A stretch of 64,000 nucleotides of DNA from Candidatus Accumulibacter adjunctus (lineage in GTDB: Bacteria > Pseudomonadota > Gammaproteobacteria > Burkholderiales > Rhodocyclaceae): the NCBI GenBank assembly GCA_000585015.1, contig JFAX01000011.1:38810-102809 (forward strand), in the 5' to 3' direction. This document shows, one piece after another, positions 52,441-62,345 of this stretch (its first letter is position 1; every line of letters begins with the position of its first letter). A program made the translations under genes and the position numbers. Under the pieces are notes generated by a model, which saw nothing but the letters and a program-made list of their open reading frames with translations, was not told the origin of the DNA and searched no databases.

Positions 52441-53751
52441 ATGGTCCCACATCTGAAAACCGCACTGGATGGTCCGCTGCTCGAAATCGAAAGGCGTTTC
52501 CTCGACCTGATGCCCGAGATCGAGCGCTGGTTCCGCGCCCAATGGCAGGAGCACACGCCGCCGTTCTATGGCTCGGTCGACCTGCGCAATGCAGGTTTCA
52601 AACTGGCGCCGGTCGACATGAACCTGTTTCCCGGCGGCTTCAACAACCTCGACGCGACCTTTCTGCCGCTCTGCGTCCAGGCAGCCATGACGGCGGTCGA
52701 CCGCATCTGCCCGGACGCCAGGCGCCTGCTGCTGATCCCGGAAAACCACACGCGCAACCTCTTCTACTTGCAGAATGTCGCCCAGATCGCGAAGTTCCTG
52801 CGCCTGACCGGACTCGAGGTTCGCCTTGGATCGTTGCTGCCCGGGATCGAGCGGCCGACGCCGGTGGAACTCGCCGATGGCACGACGCTCCTGCTCGAGC
52901 CGCTGCAGCGCAACGGGTCGCGGCTTGGGCTGGGCGGCTTCGAGCCCTGCGCCATTCTGCTCAACAACGATCTCTCGGCGGGGATTCCGGAGGTGCTGCG
53001 CGACCTCGACGAGCAGTTCGTCCTGCCGCCGCTGCACGCGGGTTGGGCGCTGCGCCGGAAGTCGAACCACTTTGCCGCCTACGACACGGTGGCGAGCGAC
53101 TTCGCGCGGCTGACGGGCATCGACGCGTGGCGGATCAATCCCTACTTTTCGGTCTGCAGCAGTGTCAACTTTCATCAGCGGCAGGGGGAAGAGTGTCTGG
53201 CTGCGAATGTCGACGCGGTGCTCGAACTGATTCGCGAGAAGTACCGCCAGTACGAGATCGAGGAAACGCCCTACGTCGTGGTCAAGGCCGACGCCGGAAC
53301 CTATGGCATGGGGGTGATGACGGTCAAGGATGCGGCGCAGGTGACGGGCCTCAGCCGCCGGCAGCGCAACAAGATGTCGGTGATCAAGGAGGGTTTGGCG
53401 GTCTCCCAGGTGATCATCCAGGAAGGCGTGCACAGCTTCGAACGGGTCGGCAGCGGCAGCGAGGAGGGGGTCGCCGAACCGGTGGTCTACATGATCGACC
53501 GTTTCGTCGTCGGCGGCTTCTACCGGGTGCACAGCGGGCGGGGCCCGGACGAGAACCTGAATGCGCCGGGAATGCATTTCCAGCCGCTCGCCTTCGCGAC
53601 CAGTTGCTCGCTGCCCGATCATTGCCAGAACCCGGACGCGGCGCCGAACCGTTTTTATGCCTATGGCGTCGTCGCCCGCCTGGCACAGCTGGCTGCTTCA
53701 GTCGAACTCGAACGTACTGCACCCGTCAAGGAGCCGCTACCGTGCGCCTAG
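52441..53751 (+). CDS. gshA: Glutamate-cysteine ligase, proteobacterial type
   Basis: 436 residues of the type seen in betaproteobacteria and Acidithiobacillus, distinct from E. coli GshA: HTPPFYGSVDLRNAGFKLAPVDMNLFPGGFNNLD, LLLIPENHTRNLFYL, and VVVKADAGTYGMGVMTVKD. It forms gamma-glutamylcysteine, the first step of glutathione synthesis. The end overlaps the GTG of gshB by 10 nt, so the two enzymes of the pathway are coupled. It starts 50 bp after the methyltransferase gene. Confidence 0.93.
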   Translation: MVPHLKTALDGPLLEIERRFLDLMPEIERWFRAQWQEHTPPFYGSVDLRNAGFKLAPVDMNLFPGGFNNLDATFLPLCVQAAMTAVDRICPDARRLLLIPENHTRNLFYLQNVAQIAKFLRLTGLEVRLGSLLPGIERPTPVELADGTTLLLEPLQRNGSRLGLGGFEPCAILLNNDLSAGIPEVLRDLDEQFVLPPLHAGWALRRKSNHFAAYDTVASDFARLTGIDAWRINPYFSVCSSVNFHQRQGEECLAANVDAVLELIREKYRQYEIEETPYVVVKADAGTYGMGVMTVKDAAQVTGLSRRQRNKMSVIKEGLAVSQVIIQEGVHSFERVGSGSEEGVAEPVVYMIDRFVVGGFYRVHSGRGPDENLNAPGMHFQPLAFATSCSLPDHCQNPDAAPNRFYAYGVVARLAQLAASVELERTAPVKEPLPCA

Positions 53752-54695
53752 CATTCATCGTCGATCGCCTGCAGTCGCTGCGGGCCTACAAGGACACGAG
53801 CATCGCCATCATGCGTGCCGCCCAGGCGGCCGGACACGCCGTGTGGACGATCCAGCAGGAGGCGATCCACTGGTCGCCGCTGCACGGCGTGTGTGCCGAA
53901 GCGGTGCACCTCGAAATGCTCGCCGACGACACCGACTGGTTCGTCGAGGTCGATCGGCACGTCGTCGCCCTGCGTGATTTTCGCGCCGTGCTGATGCGCA
54001 AGGATCCACCCTTCGACATCGAGTACGTCACCACCACCTGGTTGCTCGAGCGGGCTGAAGCCGAGGGTGCGCGCATCTTCAACCGGCCACGTGCCCTGCG
54101 CGATCACCCGGAAAAGCTGTCGATCACCGAGTTCGCCCGCTTCACGGTACCGACGACGGTCGCCCGGGACGGTGGCATCATCCACTCCTTCATTGATACC
54201 GAGCGCGACGTGATCCTGAAGCCGCTCGGGGGCATGGGCGGCAGCGAGGTCTTCCACGTGCGCCACGACGATCCCAACCGCAACGTGATCGTCGAGGCGC
54301 TGACGCACGCTGGTGCGCGAACGATCATGGCGCAGCGCTACATTCCCGAGATCGCCGACGGCGACAAGCGCATCCTGCTCGTCGCCGGCGAGGTGGTTCC
54401 CTTCTGCCTGGCGCGCATTCCGAAGGCCGGCGAGACCCGTGGCAACCTGGCTGCCGGCGGCAAGGGCGTGGCGCGGCCATTGAGTCCGCGTGACCTCGAG
54501 ATCGCTGGCACACTGGCGCCGGTACTCGCCGCCCGGGGTCTGCTGCTGGTCGGTCTCGACGTCATCGGCGACTGGTTGACCGAGATCAACGTCACCAGCC
54601 CGACGTGCATGGTGGAGATTGCCGAGCAGACGGGTTTCGACGCCGCTGCCCTGTTCGTCGCCGCGCTGGAGCGTCGGTGCGTGGCCGCTGCCTAG
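53742..54695 (+). CDS. gshB: Glutathione synthetase
   Basis: 317 residues starting VRLAFIVDRLQSLRAYKDTSIAIMRAAQ (GTG start, read as Met), with AAGGAG 10 nt before it. ATP-grasp features include RDVILKPLGGMGGSEVFHV and KAGETRGNLAAGGKGVARPLS, with VGLDVIGDWLTEINVTSP at the metal site. It adds glycine to gamma-glutamylcysteine. In the track it appears only inside a 766-codon ORF whose first half is an out-of-frame shadow of gshA. The apbE GTG lies 19 nt inside its end. Confidence 0.95.
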   Translation: MRLAFIVDRLQSLRAYKDTSIAIMRAAQAAGHAVWTIQQEAIHWSPLHGVCAEAVHLEMLADDTDWFVEVDRHVVALRDFRAVLMRKDPPFDIEYVTTTWLLERAEAEGARIFNRPRALRDHPEKLSITEFARFTVPTTVARDGGIIHSFIDTERDVILKPLGGMGGSEVFHVRHDDPNRNVIVEALTHAGARTIMAQRYIPEIADGDKRILLVAGEVVPFCLARIPKAGETRGNLAAGGKGVARPLSPRDLEIAGTLAPVLAARGLLLVGLDVIGDWLTEINVTSPTCMVEIAEQTGFDAAALFVAALERRCVAAA

Positions 54696-55720
54696 GCTTC
54701 GCCGGCGTCCTGCTCTGGGTTTTCGTTGCCGCCTGCAGCAGGGCGCCGGTGTACCAGCAGGAATCCTTCGTCTTCGGAACTCGCGTCGAAGTGTTGATCG
54801 CCGGTCTGCCCGAAGCGCGGGCACGGGCGGCGGCGGCTGCGGTGCTGCGCGAGTTCGATCGCCTGCATCGCACCTACCACGCCTGGAGACCATCCGAGCT
54901 GAGTGCGCTCAACGCCGCCCTGGCGGCTGGCAGAGTCCAGACGGTGAGCGAGGAGATGGCAGAACTGCTGGTCGACGCACAACGTCTGGCGCGGCTCGGC
55001 GATGGGCTGTTCGACCCTGGCATCGGTCGGCTGATCGAACTCTGGGGGTTTCACTCGGACGAGCTGCCGACTGGACTGCCGGATGAGGCGGCGCTGGCTG
55101 CCTGGCGCAGCGCCCAGCCGGGCATTGCCGATCTGCACCTGAGCGGGCTGCAGGCGAGCAGCCGGCAGCGCCAACTGGCGATCGATTTCGGCGGTTATCT
55201 CAAGGGCGTTGCGCTCGACCGCGCGACGAGCATCCTGCGGGCGCAGGGGGTTGGCAACGCGCTGGTGAACATTGGCGGCAACGTCATGGTGCTCGGCAGC
55301 CGCAATGGCCAGCGCTGGCGGGTGGGAATCCAGCACCCGCGGCAGCCCGGGCCGATGGCGACGATCGAACTCGACGATGGCGAGGCGGTCGGCACCTCGG
55401 GCGATTACCAGCGCTACTTCGAGGTCGCGGGCAGGCGTTACGCGCATCTCCTCGATCCGCGCAGCGGCCGGCCGGCGTCCGGTACGCAGGCCTTGACCGT
55501 GCTGATCACGGCCCGCCCGGCGGCTGGAGCACTTTCCGATGCTGCTTCGAAGCCCTTGTTCATCGCCGGCGGCGACTGGCCGGCCTTCGCCCGTCGGTTG
55601 CAGGTGGCGCATGTCCTGCGTGTCGATGGCGACGGGCGCTGGCAGCTCAGCAGGGCAATGCAGGATCGCCTGGAGTTCGTCGGTGGGCGGCCGCGGGCAC
55701 TCGAAGTCGTGCCCCCCTGA
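54677..55720 (+). CDS. apbE: FAD:protein FMN transferase (ApbE), lipoprotein
   Basis: 347 residues from GTG 54677; the lipoprotein signal LLWVFVAACSRAP has the lipobox Cys about residue 19. The ApbE core shows FGTRVEVLIAG, TYHAWRPSELSALN, IDFGGYLKGVALDRA, LVNIGGNVMVLG and AHLLDPRSGRPAS. It attaches FMN covalently to Thr of target proteins (for example NqrB/C, RnfG) in the periplasm; no such target is nearby. It overlaps gshB by 19 nt, so is coupled to glutathione genes. The upstream part of the track ORF lacks a signal sequence. Confidence 0.9.
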   Translation: MRGRCLGFAGVLLWVFVAACSRAPVYQQESFVFGTRVEVLIAGLPEARARAAAAAVLREFDRLHRTYHAWRPSELSALNAALAAGRVQTVSEEMAELLVDAQRLARLGDGLFDPGIGRLIELWGFHSDELPTGLPDEAALAAWRSAQPGIADLHLSGLQASSRQRQLAIDFGGYLKGVALDRATSILRAQGVGNALVNIGGNVMVLGSRNGQRWRVGIQHPRQPGPMATIELDDGEAVGTSGDYQRYFEVAGRRYAHLLDPRSGRPASGTQALTVLITARPAAGALSDAASKPLFIAGGDWPAFARRLQVAHVLRVDGDGRWQLSRAMQDRLEFVGGRPRALEVVPP

Positions 55721-55795
55721 GGCACCTCGCTGCGATCGCCGTCGAGAGCGCGGCGGAATGGCTTAGAATGGCGACCTGTCGCAAAGGATGCTGCA

Positions 55796-56209
55796 ATGAT
55801 CGGTATATTTCTGGTGACGCACGGGACCCTCGGCGAGAGCCTCATCCAGAACGTCTGTCACGTGCTCAACAAGCGGCCGCCACTGATCGCGCAGCTCGGT
55901 GTTGCGGCGCAGGACGACCCGCTCGACATCCTGCCGCTGGCGCGTCTGTTGCTGCAGGAGGTCGACGGCGGCGAGGGTGTCCTGGTGATGACCGATGTCT
56001 TCGGCGCCACGCCCGGCAACCTCGCCCTCAAGCTGCTCGCGCCGGGTCGTGTCGAAGGGGTCTCCGGGGTCAGCCTGCCGATGTTGCTGCGGGCACTGAC
56101 CTATCGCGAGCGCGGGATGGAAACCATGGTCCAGAAGGCAATCAGCGGCGCCCGTGACGGTGTGGTCAGGTTGCCGCCGGCGCTGGGCAGCGGTGCGGGG
56201 GAGGGTTGA
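55796..56209 (+). CDS. PTS EIIA component, mannose type
   Basis: 137 residues, cytoplasmic, starting MIGIFLVTHGTLGESLI with the phosphorylatable His9. GVLVMTDVFGATPGNLALKLL matches EIIA(Man)-type domains. Without EIIB, EIIC or EIID genes next to it, it is more likely a regulatory phosphocarrier than part of a sugar transporter, as in other betaproteobacteria. It is followed immediately by ptsH (0 nt gap) and ptsI. The start lies 75 bp after apbE. Confidence 0.92.
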   Translation: MIGIFLVTHGTLGESLIQNVCHVLNKRPPLIAQLGVAAQDDPLDILPLARLLLQEVDGGEGVLVMTDVFGATPGNLALKLLAPGRVEGVSGVSLPMLLRALTYRERGMETMVQKAISGARDGVVRLPPALGSGAGEG

Positions 56210-56479
56210 ATGGTACGTGCCGAAGTCGAGATCCGCAACAAGCTCGGGTTGCACGCGCGCGCTTCAGCCAAGCTGACGCAGCTTGCGGGTGGGTTTGCCA
56301 GCGAGGTGTGGATGGAAAAGGGGAGCCGCCGGATCAACGCCAAGAGCATCATGGGCGTGATGATGCTGGCGGCCGGCAAGGGTTCCACGGTGATCGTCGA
56401 GACCGATGGTGCGGATGAACAGGCGGCGAATGAGGCGATTCTCGAACTGATCGCCAGCCGCTTCGGAGAGGCGGAGTGA
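56210..56479 (+). CDS. ptsH: Phosphocarrier protein HPr
   Basis: 89 residues with His15 in LGLHARASAKLTQLAGG and a regulatory-type Ser46 in INAKSIMGVMMLAAGKGSTV. It passes phosphate from EI to EIIA. The ATG directly follows the TGA of the EIIA gene, so translation is coupled. The EI gene follows after 7 nt. The Ser46 context suggests an HprK may exist elsewhere; none is in the window. Confidence 0.95.
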   Translation: MVRAEVEIRNKLGLHARASAKLTQLAGGFASEVWMEKGSRRINAKSIMGVMMLAAGKGSTVIVETDGADEQAANEAILELIASRFGEAE

Positions 56480-56486
56480 ACGCGGC

Positions 56487-58229
56487 ATGAGTTTTACCCT
56501 GCATGGCCTGCCGGTATCGGCCGGTATCGCGATCGGCCAGGCGCACCTGATGTCGCACGCGACGCTCGAGGTGTCGCATCTGGTGATCTCGCCACGCATG
56601 GTGGACAAAGAGGTTGCCCGCTTCGAAGCGGCGCTGGCGCGCGTGCGCGACGAGTTCGCCGCGCTCAAGGGCCGCACGCAGCACAGCTCGGCGGAGTTCG
56701 GCGCTTTCATCGACCTGCACTCGATGATCCTGTCCGACCCCGAACTGGCCGAGGTCCCGAAGGATCTGATCCGCGAGCGTCGCTGCAACGCCGAGTGGGC
56801 GCTGGTGCAGCAAATGGAAGTGCTGGTCGACCAGTTCGAGAAGTTCGACGATCAGTACCTGCGCGAGCGCAGCTACGACGTCCGCCAAGTCGTTGAAAGG
56901 GTGATCAAGGAACTCGTCGGTCAACCGGGCCGCATGGCGCTGAAGTCGAGCAAGGGATTGAAGGAGGAGAACCTGATCGTCGTCGCGCATGATCTCTCGC
57001 CGGCCGACGTCATCGCCTACAAGGAGCATCACTTTGCCGCCTTCGTCACCGACGTCGGCGGCTCGACCTCGCACACTGCGATTCTTGCCCGCAGCCTGCG
57101 CATCCCCGCAGTTCTCGGTCTGCACAACGCCAGGCAGCTGATCCGCGACAAGGAAGTGTTGATTGTGGACGGCACGCGTGGCGTGCTGATCGTCAATCCC
57201 GATCCGCGCATACTCGACGAATACCGGCTGCGCAAGACGCAGATCGAGCTCGAGCGCTCGAAGCTCCGGCGTCTGAAGACGGCGCGCTCGGTGACTCTCG
57301 ACGGCGTCGACATCGATCTGCACGCCAACATCGAGCTGCCCGGCGACGTGGCGAACGCACTCGATGGTGGCGCCGAGGGCATCGGCCTGTTCCGCACCGA
57401 ATTCCTCTTCCTCGACCGGGGCGACATGCCGACGGAGGAAGAGCAGTTCGAGGCCTACAGCGCGGTCGTAAAGGGGATGGGTGGCCGGCCGGTGACCATT
57501 CGTACCTTCGATCTGGGCTACGACAAGGACCTCCATCCGGAGAAGGTTTTCGGCGAACGCCTGCAGAGCAACCCGGCGCTCGGACTGCGCGCGATCCGCC
57601 TGTCGCTGGCCGAGCCAAAGATGTTCCAGACACAGTTGCGCGCCATCCTGCGCGCGTCGCGCCACGGCAAGATCAGGCTGTTGATTCCGATGCTCTCACA
57701 GGCACACGAGATCGACCAGACGCTGGCGGCGATCGAGCGCGCGAAGTCGAGCCTGCGCGGCGAAGCGGCCGCTTTTGACGAGGCGATCGAGGTTGGCGCG
57801 ATGATCGAGATTCCGGCGGCAGCTCTGGCCATTGGTCTGTTTCTGCGCCGCATGCACTTCCTGTCGATCGGCACCAACGACCTGATCCAATACACGCTGG
57901 CCATCGATCGCAGTGACGAACAGGTCGCGCCGCTTTACGATCCGCTGCATCCGGCCGTGCTGATGCTGCTCGCGCACACCATCGCCAGTGCGGAGAAGGT
58001 CAACGTCCCGGTTTCGATCTGTGGTGAACTCGCGGGTGACCCGTCGCTGACACGCCTGCTGCTGGGCATGGGGCTGCGGCAGTTCTCGATGCATCCGGCG
58101 CAGATTCTCGCAGTCAAGCAGACGATCATGCAGAGCAACTGTGCCGAGCTGGCGCCGATCGTCCGCCGCCTGCTGCGTCATGAGGAGCCGGCAAAGATCC
58201 GGGAACAGCTGGCCAAGCTCAACGGGTAA
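56487..58229 (+). CDS. ptsI: PTS enzyme I
   Basis: 580 residues: His-phosphorylation motif in [20 protein letters not shown], the PEP-binding domain with [21 protein letters not shown] and catalytic Cys in [19 protein letters not shown]. It phosphorylates HPr from PEP. Full length for the family. It closes the EIIA-HPr-EI operon; metX starts 13 nt downstream and may be read through. Confidence 0.96.
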   Translation: MSFTLHGLPVSAGIAIGQAHLMSHATLEVSHLVISPRMVDKEVARFEAALARVRDEFAALKGRTQHSSAEFGAFIDLHSMILSDPELAEVPKDLIRERRCNAEWALVQQMEVLVDQFEKFDDQYLRERSYDVRQVVERVIKELVGQPGRMALKSSKGLKEENLIVVAHDLSPADVIAYKEHHFAAFVTDVGGSTSHTAILARSLRIPAVLGLHNARQLIRDKEVLIVDGTRGVLIVNPDPRILDEYRLRKTQIELERSKLRRLKTARSVTLDGVDIDLHANIELPGDVANALDGGAEGIGLFRTEFLFLDRGDMPTEEEQFEAYSAVVKGMGGRPVTIRTFDLGYDKDLHPEKVFGERLQSNPALGLRAIRLSLAEPKMFQTQLRAILRASRHGKIRLLIPMLSQAHEIDQTLAAIERAKSSLRGEAAAFDEAIEVGAMIEIPAAALAIGLFLRRMHFLSIGTNDLIQYTLAIDRSDEQVAPLYDPLHPAVLMLLAHTIASAEKVNVPVSICGELAGDPSLTRLLLGMGLRQFSMHPAQILAVKQTIMQSNCAELAPIVRRLLRHEEPAKIREQLAKLNG

Positions 58230-58242
58230 CGGTCGAACAGTG

Positions 58243-59370
58243 ATGTCATCAGAGAATTCCGTCGGCGTCGTCGCCGCGCAACGAGTACGCTTCGCCTCGC
58301 CCTTGCTGCTCAAGAGCGGTGCCGAACTGCCCGGCTTCGAGCTCGTCTTCGAGACCTATGGCACGCTCAACGCCGCGCAGTCGAACGCGGTCTTGGTCTG
58401 CCATGCGCTTTCTGGCAGTCACCACATCGCCGGCCACTATGCCGACGATCCGGAAAACGTCGGCTGGTGGGACAATCTGGTCGGTCCGGGGAAGCCGCTC
58501 GACACGCGGAAATTCTTCGTCGTTGGCGTCAACAATCTCGGCGGTTGCTATGGTTCCACCGGACCGCTGTCGGTCAATCCCGCAACGGGCCGGCGTTACG
58601 GCGCCGACTTTCCGATGGTGACGGTCGAGGACTGGGTCGCGGCACAGGCACGCCTTGCCGACCACCTGGGCATCGCAACCTGGGCCGCCGTCGTCGGCGG
58701 CAGCCTGGGAGGAATGCAGGCACTGGCGTGGTCGATACAGCTTCCGCAACGCATCCGGCATGCTCTGGTGATCGCCTCGGCGCCGAAGCTGTCGGCACAG
58801 AACATCGCTTTCAACGAGGTGGCGCGGCAGGCAATCGTCTCCGACCCCGACTTTCACGCCGGCCACTACGCCGAGAACGGGGTCATTCCGACGCGTGGCC
58901 TGCGCCTGGCGCGCATGGTGGGCCACATCACCTATCTCTCCGACAGCCAGATGGGTGAGAAATTCGGTCGCCAGTTGCGGCATGGAGCGCACAACTTCAG
59001 CTACGACGTCGACTTCGAGATCGAGTCCTACCTGCGTTACCAAGGCGACAAGTTCGCGCGCTTCTTCGACGCCAACACCTACCTGATGATGACCAAGGCG
59101 CTCGATTATTTCGACCCCGCCTATGAGTATGACGGGAATCTGGCGGCTGCCCTGGCGCGCGCGCAAGCCAGCTTCTTCGTGGCCAGTTTTTCGACCGATT
59201 GGCGCTTCGCGCCGGCGCGTTCGCGGGAGATCGTCTTCGCCCTGCTGCACAATCGATTGCGTGTGGCGTATGCCGAGATCGAATGCGACGCCGGACACGA
59301 CTCGTTCCTGCTCGACGACCCGCATTATCATTCGCTGCTGCGCGCCTACCTGGAGAACATCAGCGTATGA
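58243..59370 (+). CDS. metX: Homoserine O-acyltransferase
   Basis: 375 residues of alpha/beta-hydrolase fold: [10 protein letters not shown], nucleophile Ser in [16 protein letters not shown], and the Asp-His part near [12 protein letters not shown]. It acylates homoserine (acetyl or succinyl; sequence alone does not say which) for methionine synthesis. The start at ATG 58243 matches the family (track adds 34 codons). The stop overlaps metW (ATGA), the classic metX-metW pair of proteobacteria. Confidence 0.95.
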   Translation: MSSENSVGVVAAQRVRFASPLLLKSGAELPGFELVFETYGTLNAAQSNAVLVCHALSGSHHIAGHYADDPENVGWWDNLVGPGKPLDTRKFFVVGVNNLGGCYGSTGPLSVNPATGRRYGADFPMVTVEDWVAAQARLADHLGIATWAAVVGGSLGGMQALAWSIQLPQRIRHALVIASAPKLSAQNIAFNEVARQAIVSDPDFHAGHYAENGVIPTRGLRLARMVGHITYLSDSQMGEKFGRQLRHGAHNFSYDVDFEIESYLRYQGDKFARFFDANTYLMMTKALDYFDPAYEYDGNLAAALARAQASFFVASFSTDWRFAPARSREIVFALLHNRLRVAYAEIECDAGHDSFLLDDPHYHSLLRAYLENISV

Positions 59371-59990
59371 CCGAGCACGAGAGAAGGGTCAAGGCGGAAC
59401 AGCGGGAGCGGTTCGACTTTGCCGTCATTGCCGGCTGGATTCCGCCGGGTGAGCGTGTGCTCGATCTCGGTTGTGGTGACGGCAGGCTGTTGCGCTACCT
59501 CAGCGAGACGCGCGACGTCAGCGGTTACGGGGTCGAGATCGATGGCGACAGCGTGCTCGGTTGCATCCGCAACGGCGTCGACGTCATCCAGATGGACATC
59601 GAGTGCGGGCTGTCCGGTTTCGAGGACAAGTCCTTCGATCACGTCATCATCTCGCAGGCGCTGCAGACGATGCTTGCCACGGAAGGCACCCTCAACGAGA
59701 TGCTGCGTGTCGCCGACGAAGCGGTGGTCAGCTTCCCCAACTTCGCCTACCGAAGCAATCGCGCGGCGATCGCTGCCGGGCGCATGCCGGTTTCCGAGGA
59801 CTTGCCATACGACTGGTTCGATACGCCGAACGTACGCTTCTTCACCATCGCCGATTTCGAGGATCTGTGTGCTCGGCTTGGTATCCAGATTCGCGAGCGC
59901 CTGGCCTTCGATGAAGCAGGTCGCGAGGTCAGCGACGATCCCAACCTCAACGGCAGCCTGGCTTTCTATCGTCTCGGACGCGCCACTTGA
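59367..59990 (+). CDS. metW: MetW, methionine biosynthesis protein
   Basis: 207 residues with a SAM-type methyltransferase fold: [37 protein letters not shown] and [25 protein letters not shown]. MetW works together with MetX in the acylation of homoserine in several proteobacteria. Its ATG overlaps the metX stop and its own stop overlaps the ampG ATG (TGATG). The track ORF begins earlier within metX. Confidence 0.95.
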   Translation: MTEHERRVKAEQRERFDFAVIAGWIPPGERVLDLGCGDGRLLRYLSETRDVSGYGVEIDGDSVLGCIRNGVDVIQMDIECGLSGFEDKSFDHVIISQALQTMLATEGTLNEMLRVADEAVVSFPNFAYRSNRAAIAAGRMPVSEDLPYDWFDTPNVRFFTIADFEDLCARLGIQIRERLAFDEAGREVSDDPNLNGSLAFYRLGRAT

Positions 59991-61252
59991 TGATGCCTGG
60001 TTGGCTGCGCCTGCTGCTGACGAGGCGGATGCTGATCTGTGTGCTGACCGGATTCAGTTCCGGGATGCCGCTGTACCTGCTCCTCAACCTGCTGCCGGCA
60101 TGGTTGCGCAGCGAGAGTGTCGACCTGAAGACCATCGGCCTGTTTGCGCTGATCCAGTTTCCGTACACCTGGAAGTTCGTCTGGGCGCCGCTGCTCGACC
60201 GCTACCGCCTGCCACTCGGCCGCCGCCGCGGCTGGATGCTGCTGTCGCAGATCGGCCTCCTGTTGTCGATCGGGCTGCTTGGCGGGTTGTCCCCGGCGGC
60301 TGAGCTGACCGCGATCGTCTGGCTGTCGGTGGCGCTGGCTTTCCTGTCGGCAACCCAGGACATTGCCCTCGATGCGTTTCGCCGCGAGATCCTGAGTGAC
60401 GAGGAACTCGGTCTTGGCAACTCGGTGCATGTCAACGCCTATCGGGTCGCCGGTCTGGTGCCGGGGTCCCTGTCGCTCATTCTTGCCGACCTGCTGCCCT
60501 GGGCGCAGGTCTTCTGGATCACTGCCGCCTTCATGCTGCCGGGAATGGTCATGGCACTGCTGGTTGCCGAACCGGCGGTCTCCGGCGCGCCGAAGACCCT
60601 GCGCCAGGCGGTGGTCGAACCCTTCCACGAGTTCATCGGTCGCAAGGGCTGGTCGGGTGCGCTGCTGGTGCTTGGCTTCCTCTTCCTTTACAAGCTTGGC
60701 GATTCGCTGGCGACGGCGCTGTCGACGCCCTTCTACCTCGATCTGGGTTACAGCAAGACCGACATCGGCGTCATCGCCAAACACGCCGGCCTCTGGCCGG
60801 CGGTCTTCGGCGGCCTGCTCGGCGGACTGTGGATGGTGCGGCTGGGCATCAACCGCGCCCTCTGGCTGTTTGGCGTGGTGCAATGGGTGACCATTCTGGG
60901 CTTCGCCTGGCTCGCCTGGCGTGGCGTACAGACGAGCATCGACGGCGTCGACCGGGCGGCGCTGGCGGGTGTCATCGCTGCCGAGTACCTCGGCGTCGGG
61001 CTCGGTACCGCAGCCTTCACTGCCTTCATCGCGCGCGCCACCAACCCGGCCTTCACCGCCACCCAGTTCGCGCTGTTTACCAGCCTGGCGGCCGTACCGC
61101 GCACCTTCATCAATGCCGGTGCCGGGGCGCTCGTCGAGGCAGTGGGGTGGTTCAGCTTCTTCATCATCTGCTTCGTGCTTGCCGCGCCAGGCATGGCCCT
61201 GCTGCTCAAGGTCGCGCCATGGAACGAGACGCTGCCGTCGCCACGGCCCTGA
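59990..61252 (+). CDS. ampG: AmpG-like MFS permease
   Basis: 420 residues with about 12 helices. Typical AmpG pieces are FSSGMPLYLLLNLLPAWLRSESVDLKTIGLFALIQFPYTWKFVWAPLLDRY, SATQDIALDAFRREIL and YSKTDIGVIAKHAG. It imports anhydromuropeptides from the periplasm during peptidoglycan recycling; murI and envC/ctpA elsewhere in the window also act on murein. The start overlaps the metW stop. The last 34 nt overlap the glycosylase gene in another frame. Confidence 0.92.
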   Translation: MMPGWLRLLLTRRMLICVLTGFSSGMPLYLLLNLLPAWLRSESVDLKTIGLFALIQFPYTWKFVWAPLLDRYRLPLGRRRGWMLLSQIGLLLSIGLLGGLSPAAELTAIVWLSVALAFLSATQDIALDAFRREILSDEELGLGNSVHVNAYRVAGLVPGSLSLILADLLPWAQVFWITAAFMLPGMVMALLVAEPAVSGAPKTLRQAVVEPFHEFIGRKGWSGALLVLGFLFLYKLGDSLATALSTPFYLDLGYSKTDIGVIAKHAGLWPAVFGGLLGGLWMVRLGINRALWLFGVVQWVTILGFAWLAWRGVQTSIDGVDRAALAGVIAAEYLGVGLGTAAFTAFIARATNPAFTATQFALFTSLAAVPRTFINAGAGALVEAVGWFSFFIICFVLAAPGMALLLKVAPWNETLPSPRP

Positions 61253-61950
61253 TCGCAGCCGCCCGGGAGCTGTCGCTGCGGCTGTCACGGCTCAGCTTCG
61301 GGCCGCCGGTCAGCCACGTCTACGACCCACTGGGCTATGCCTGGTCCGGCTACGAATGCTACCTGCGCCGTTATGCGGCAAGCGCCCGCAGGATTCTCTT
61401 CCTCGGCATGAACCCGGGCCCCTTCGGGATGGTGCAGACGGGCGTTCCGTTCGGCGAGGTGGCGGCGGTGCGGGACTGGCTTGGCATCAGCGTGCCTGTC
61501 GCGAAACCCGTGCGGGAGAACCCGTGGCGACCGATCGAAGGCTTCGCCTGTGCCCGTTCGGAGGTCAGCGGGCGACGGTTGTGGGGCTTGTTCCGCGAGC
61601 GCTTCGGCAGTCCGGAGGCTTTCTTCGCCGAGCATTTCGTCGCCAACTACTGCCCGCTCGCCTTTTTCGATCGTGGCCGCAACCTGACGCCCGACAAGCT
61701 GCCGGCAGCGGAGACCGCGCCGCTGCATGCTGCCTGTGACGATCACCTCAGGCTGCTGGTCTCGATCCTGCAGCCTGCGTGGGTGATCGGCATCGGCGCC
61801 TTCGCTGAGCAGCGGGCAGCCGCGGCTCTCGCCGGGATGCCGGTGCGAAGCGGTCGCATACTGCATCCGAGCCCCGCGAGTCCGGCCGCCAATCGTGGCT
61901 GGGCGACAGCGGCGACGCGGCAGATGCAGGCACTCGGAGCGTGGAGCTGA
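61219..61950 (+). CDS. SMUG1-like uracil-DNA glycosylase
   Basis: 243 residues from ATG 61219, which lies inside the ampG end. SMUG1 motifs are clear: LFLGMNPGPFGMVQTGVPFGEV (motif 1) and HPSPASPAANRGW (motif 2), with VIGIGAFAEQRAAAAL between. Such enzymes remove uracil or oxidised pyrimidines such as 5-hydroxymethyluracil. The track ORF starts 130 codons earlier, in the ampG shadow. A 34-nt overlap suggests coupling to ampG rather than a separate promoter. Confidence 0.9.
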   Translation: MERDAAVATALIAAARELSLRLSRLSFGPPVSHVYDPLGYAWSGYECYLRRYAASARRILFLGMNPGPFGMVQTGVPFGEVAAVRDWLGISVPVAKPVRENPWRPIEGFACARSEVSGRRLWGLFRERFGSPEAFFAEHFVANYCPLAFFDRGRNLTPDKLPAAETAPLHAACDDHLRLLVSILQPAWVIGIGAFAEQRAAAALAGMPVRSGRILHPSPASPAANRGWATAATRQMQALGAWS

Positions 61951-62024
61951 GTCTGCGCGATTCGCCCTCCGCTCTGGCTGTCGCGGCGACTTGCCGGGGG
62001 GCGCCAAGGCTGCTGCCGCGCCAC

Positions 62025-62345
62025 TCAGCTGCGGTCGACGATGCCCAGGTCCGACAGCTCACGGCGCAGCATGCGCCACGTACGCCAGGCAAGGAAGGCG
62101 CGGCTGCTCCACCGCCAGACGCGGCTCGGCCGCAGGATGACGAGCACGGCGACACCCGTCGCGACCAACTCCGGATGCCGCTTGAGGTAGTCGCCGCACT
62201 GGCGTGCGCCGGCGACGACGCGGTCGGCCGTTGCCATCGCGTCGCCCAGTGGCTGCAACTGCTGCGTGAGCAACTGGCGCTGGCTGCTGATGCGCTCGAG
62301 CAGCCGGCCACGCTCGACCGCGAGGTCAATCTGCTCTTGTTTCAC
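62025..62345 (-). CDS. YqjK-like small protein
   Basis: 106 residues from GTG 62345: a basic and coiled N terminus (VKQEQIDLAVERGRLLERISSQRQLLTQQL), one hydrophobic segment (HPELVATGVAVLVIL) and an Arg/Trp-rich end (RVWRWSSRAFLAWRTWRMLRREL). The pattern and its place after the YqjE-like gene match the third partner (YqjK) of the YqjD-YqjE-YqjK group. It overlaps the upstream gene by 20 nt. The track starts it 38 codons too early. Confidence 0.72.
   Translation of the reverse strand: MKQEQIDLAVERGRLLERISSQRQLLTQQLQPLGDAMATADRVVAGARQCGDYLKRHPELVATGVAVLVILRPSRVWRWSSRAFLAWRTWRMLRRELSDLGIVDRS

Noticed and set aside
52395-54695. 766-codon ORF suggesting a GshA-GshB fusion
   Set aside because: The first half is out of frame with gshA; the two enzymes are separate, overlapping genes.
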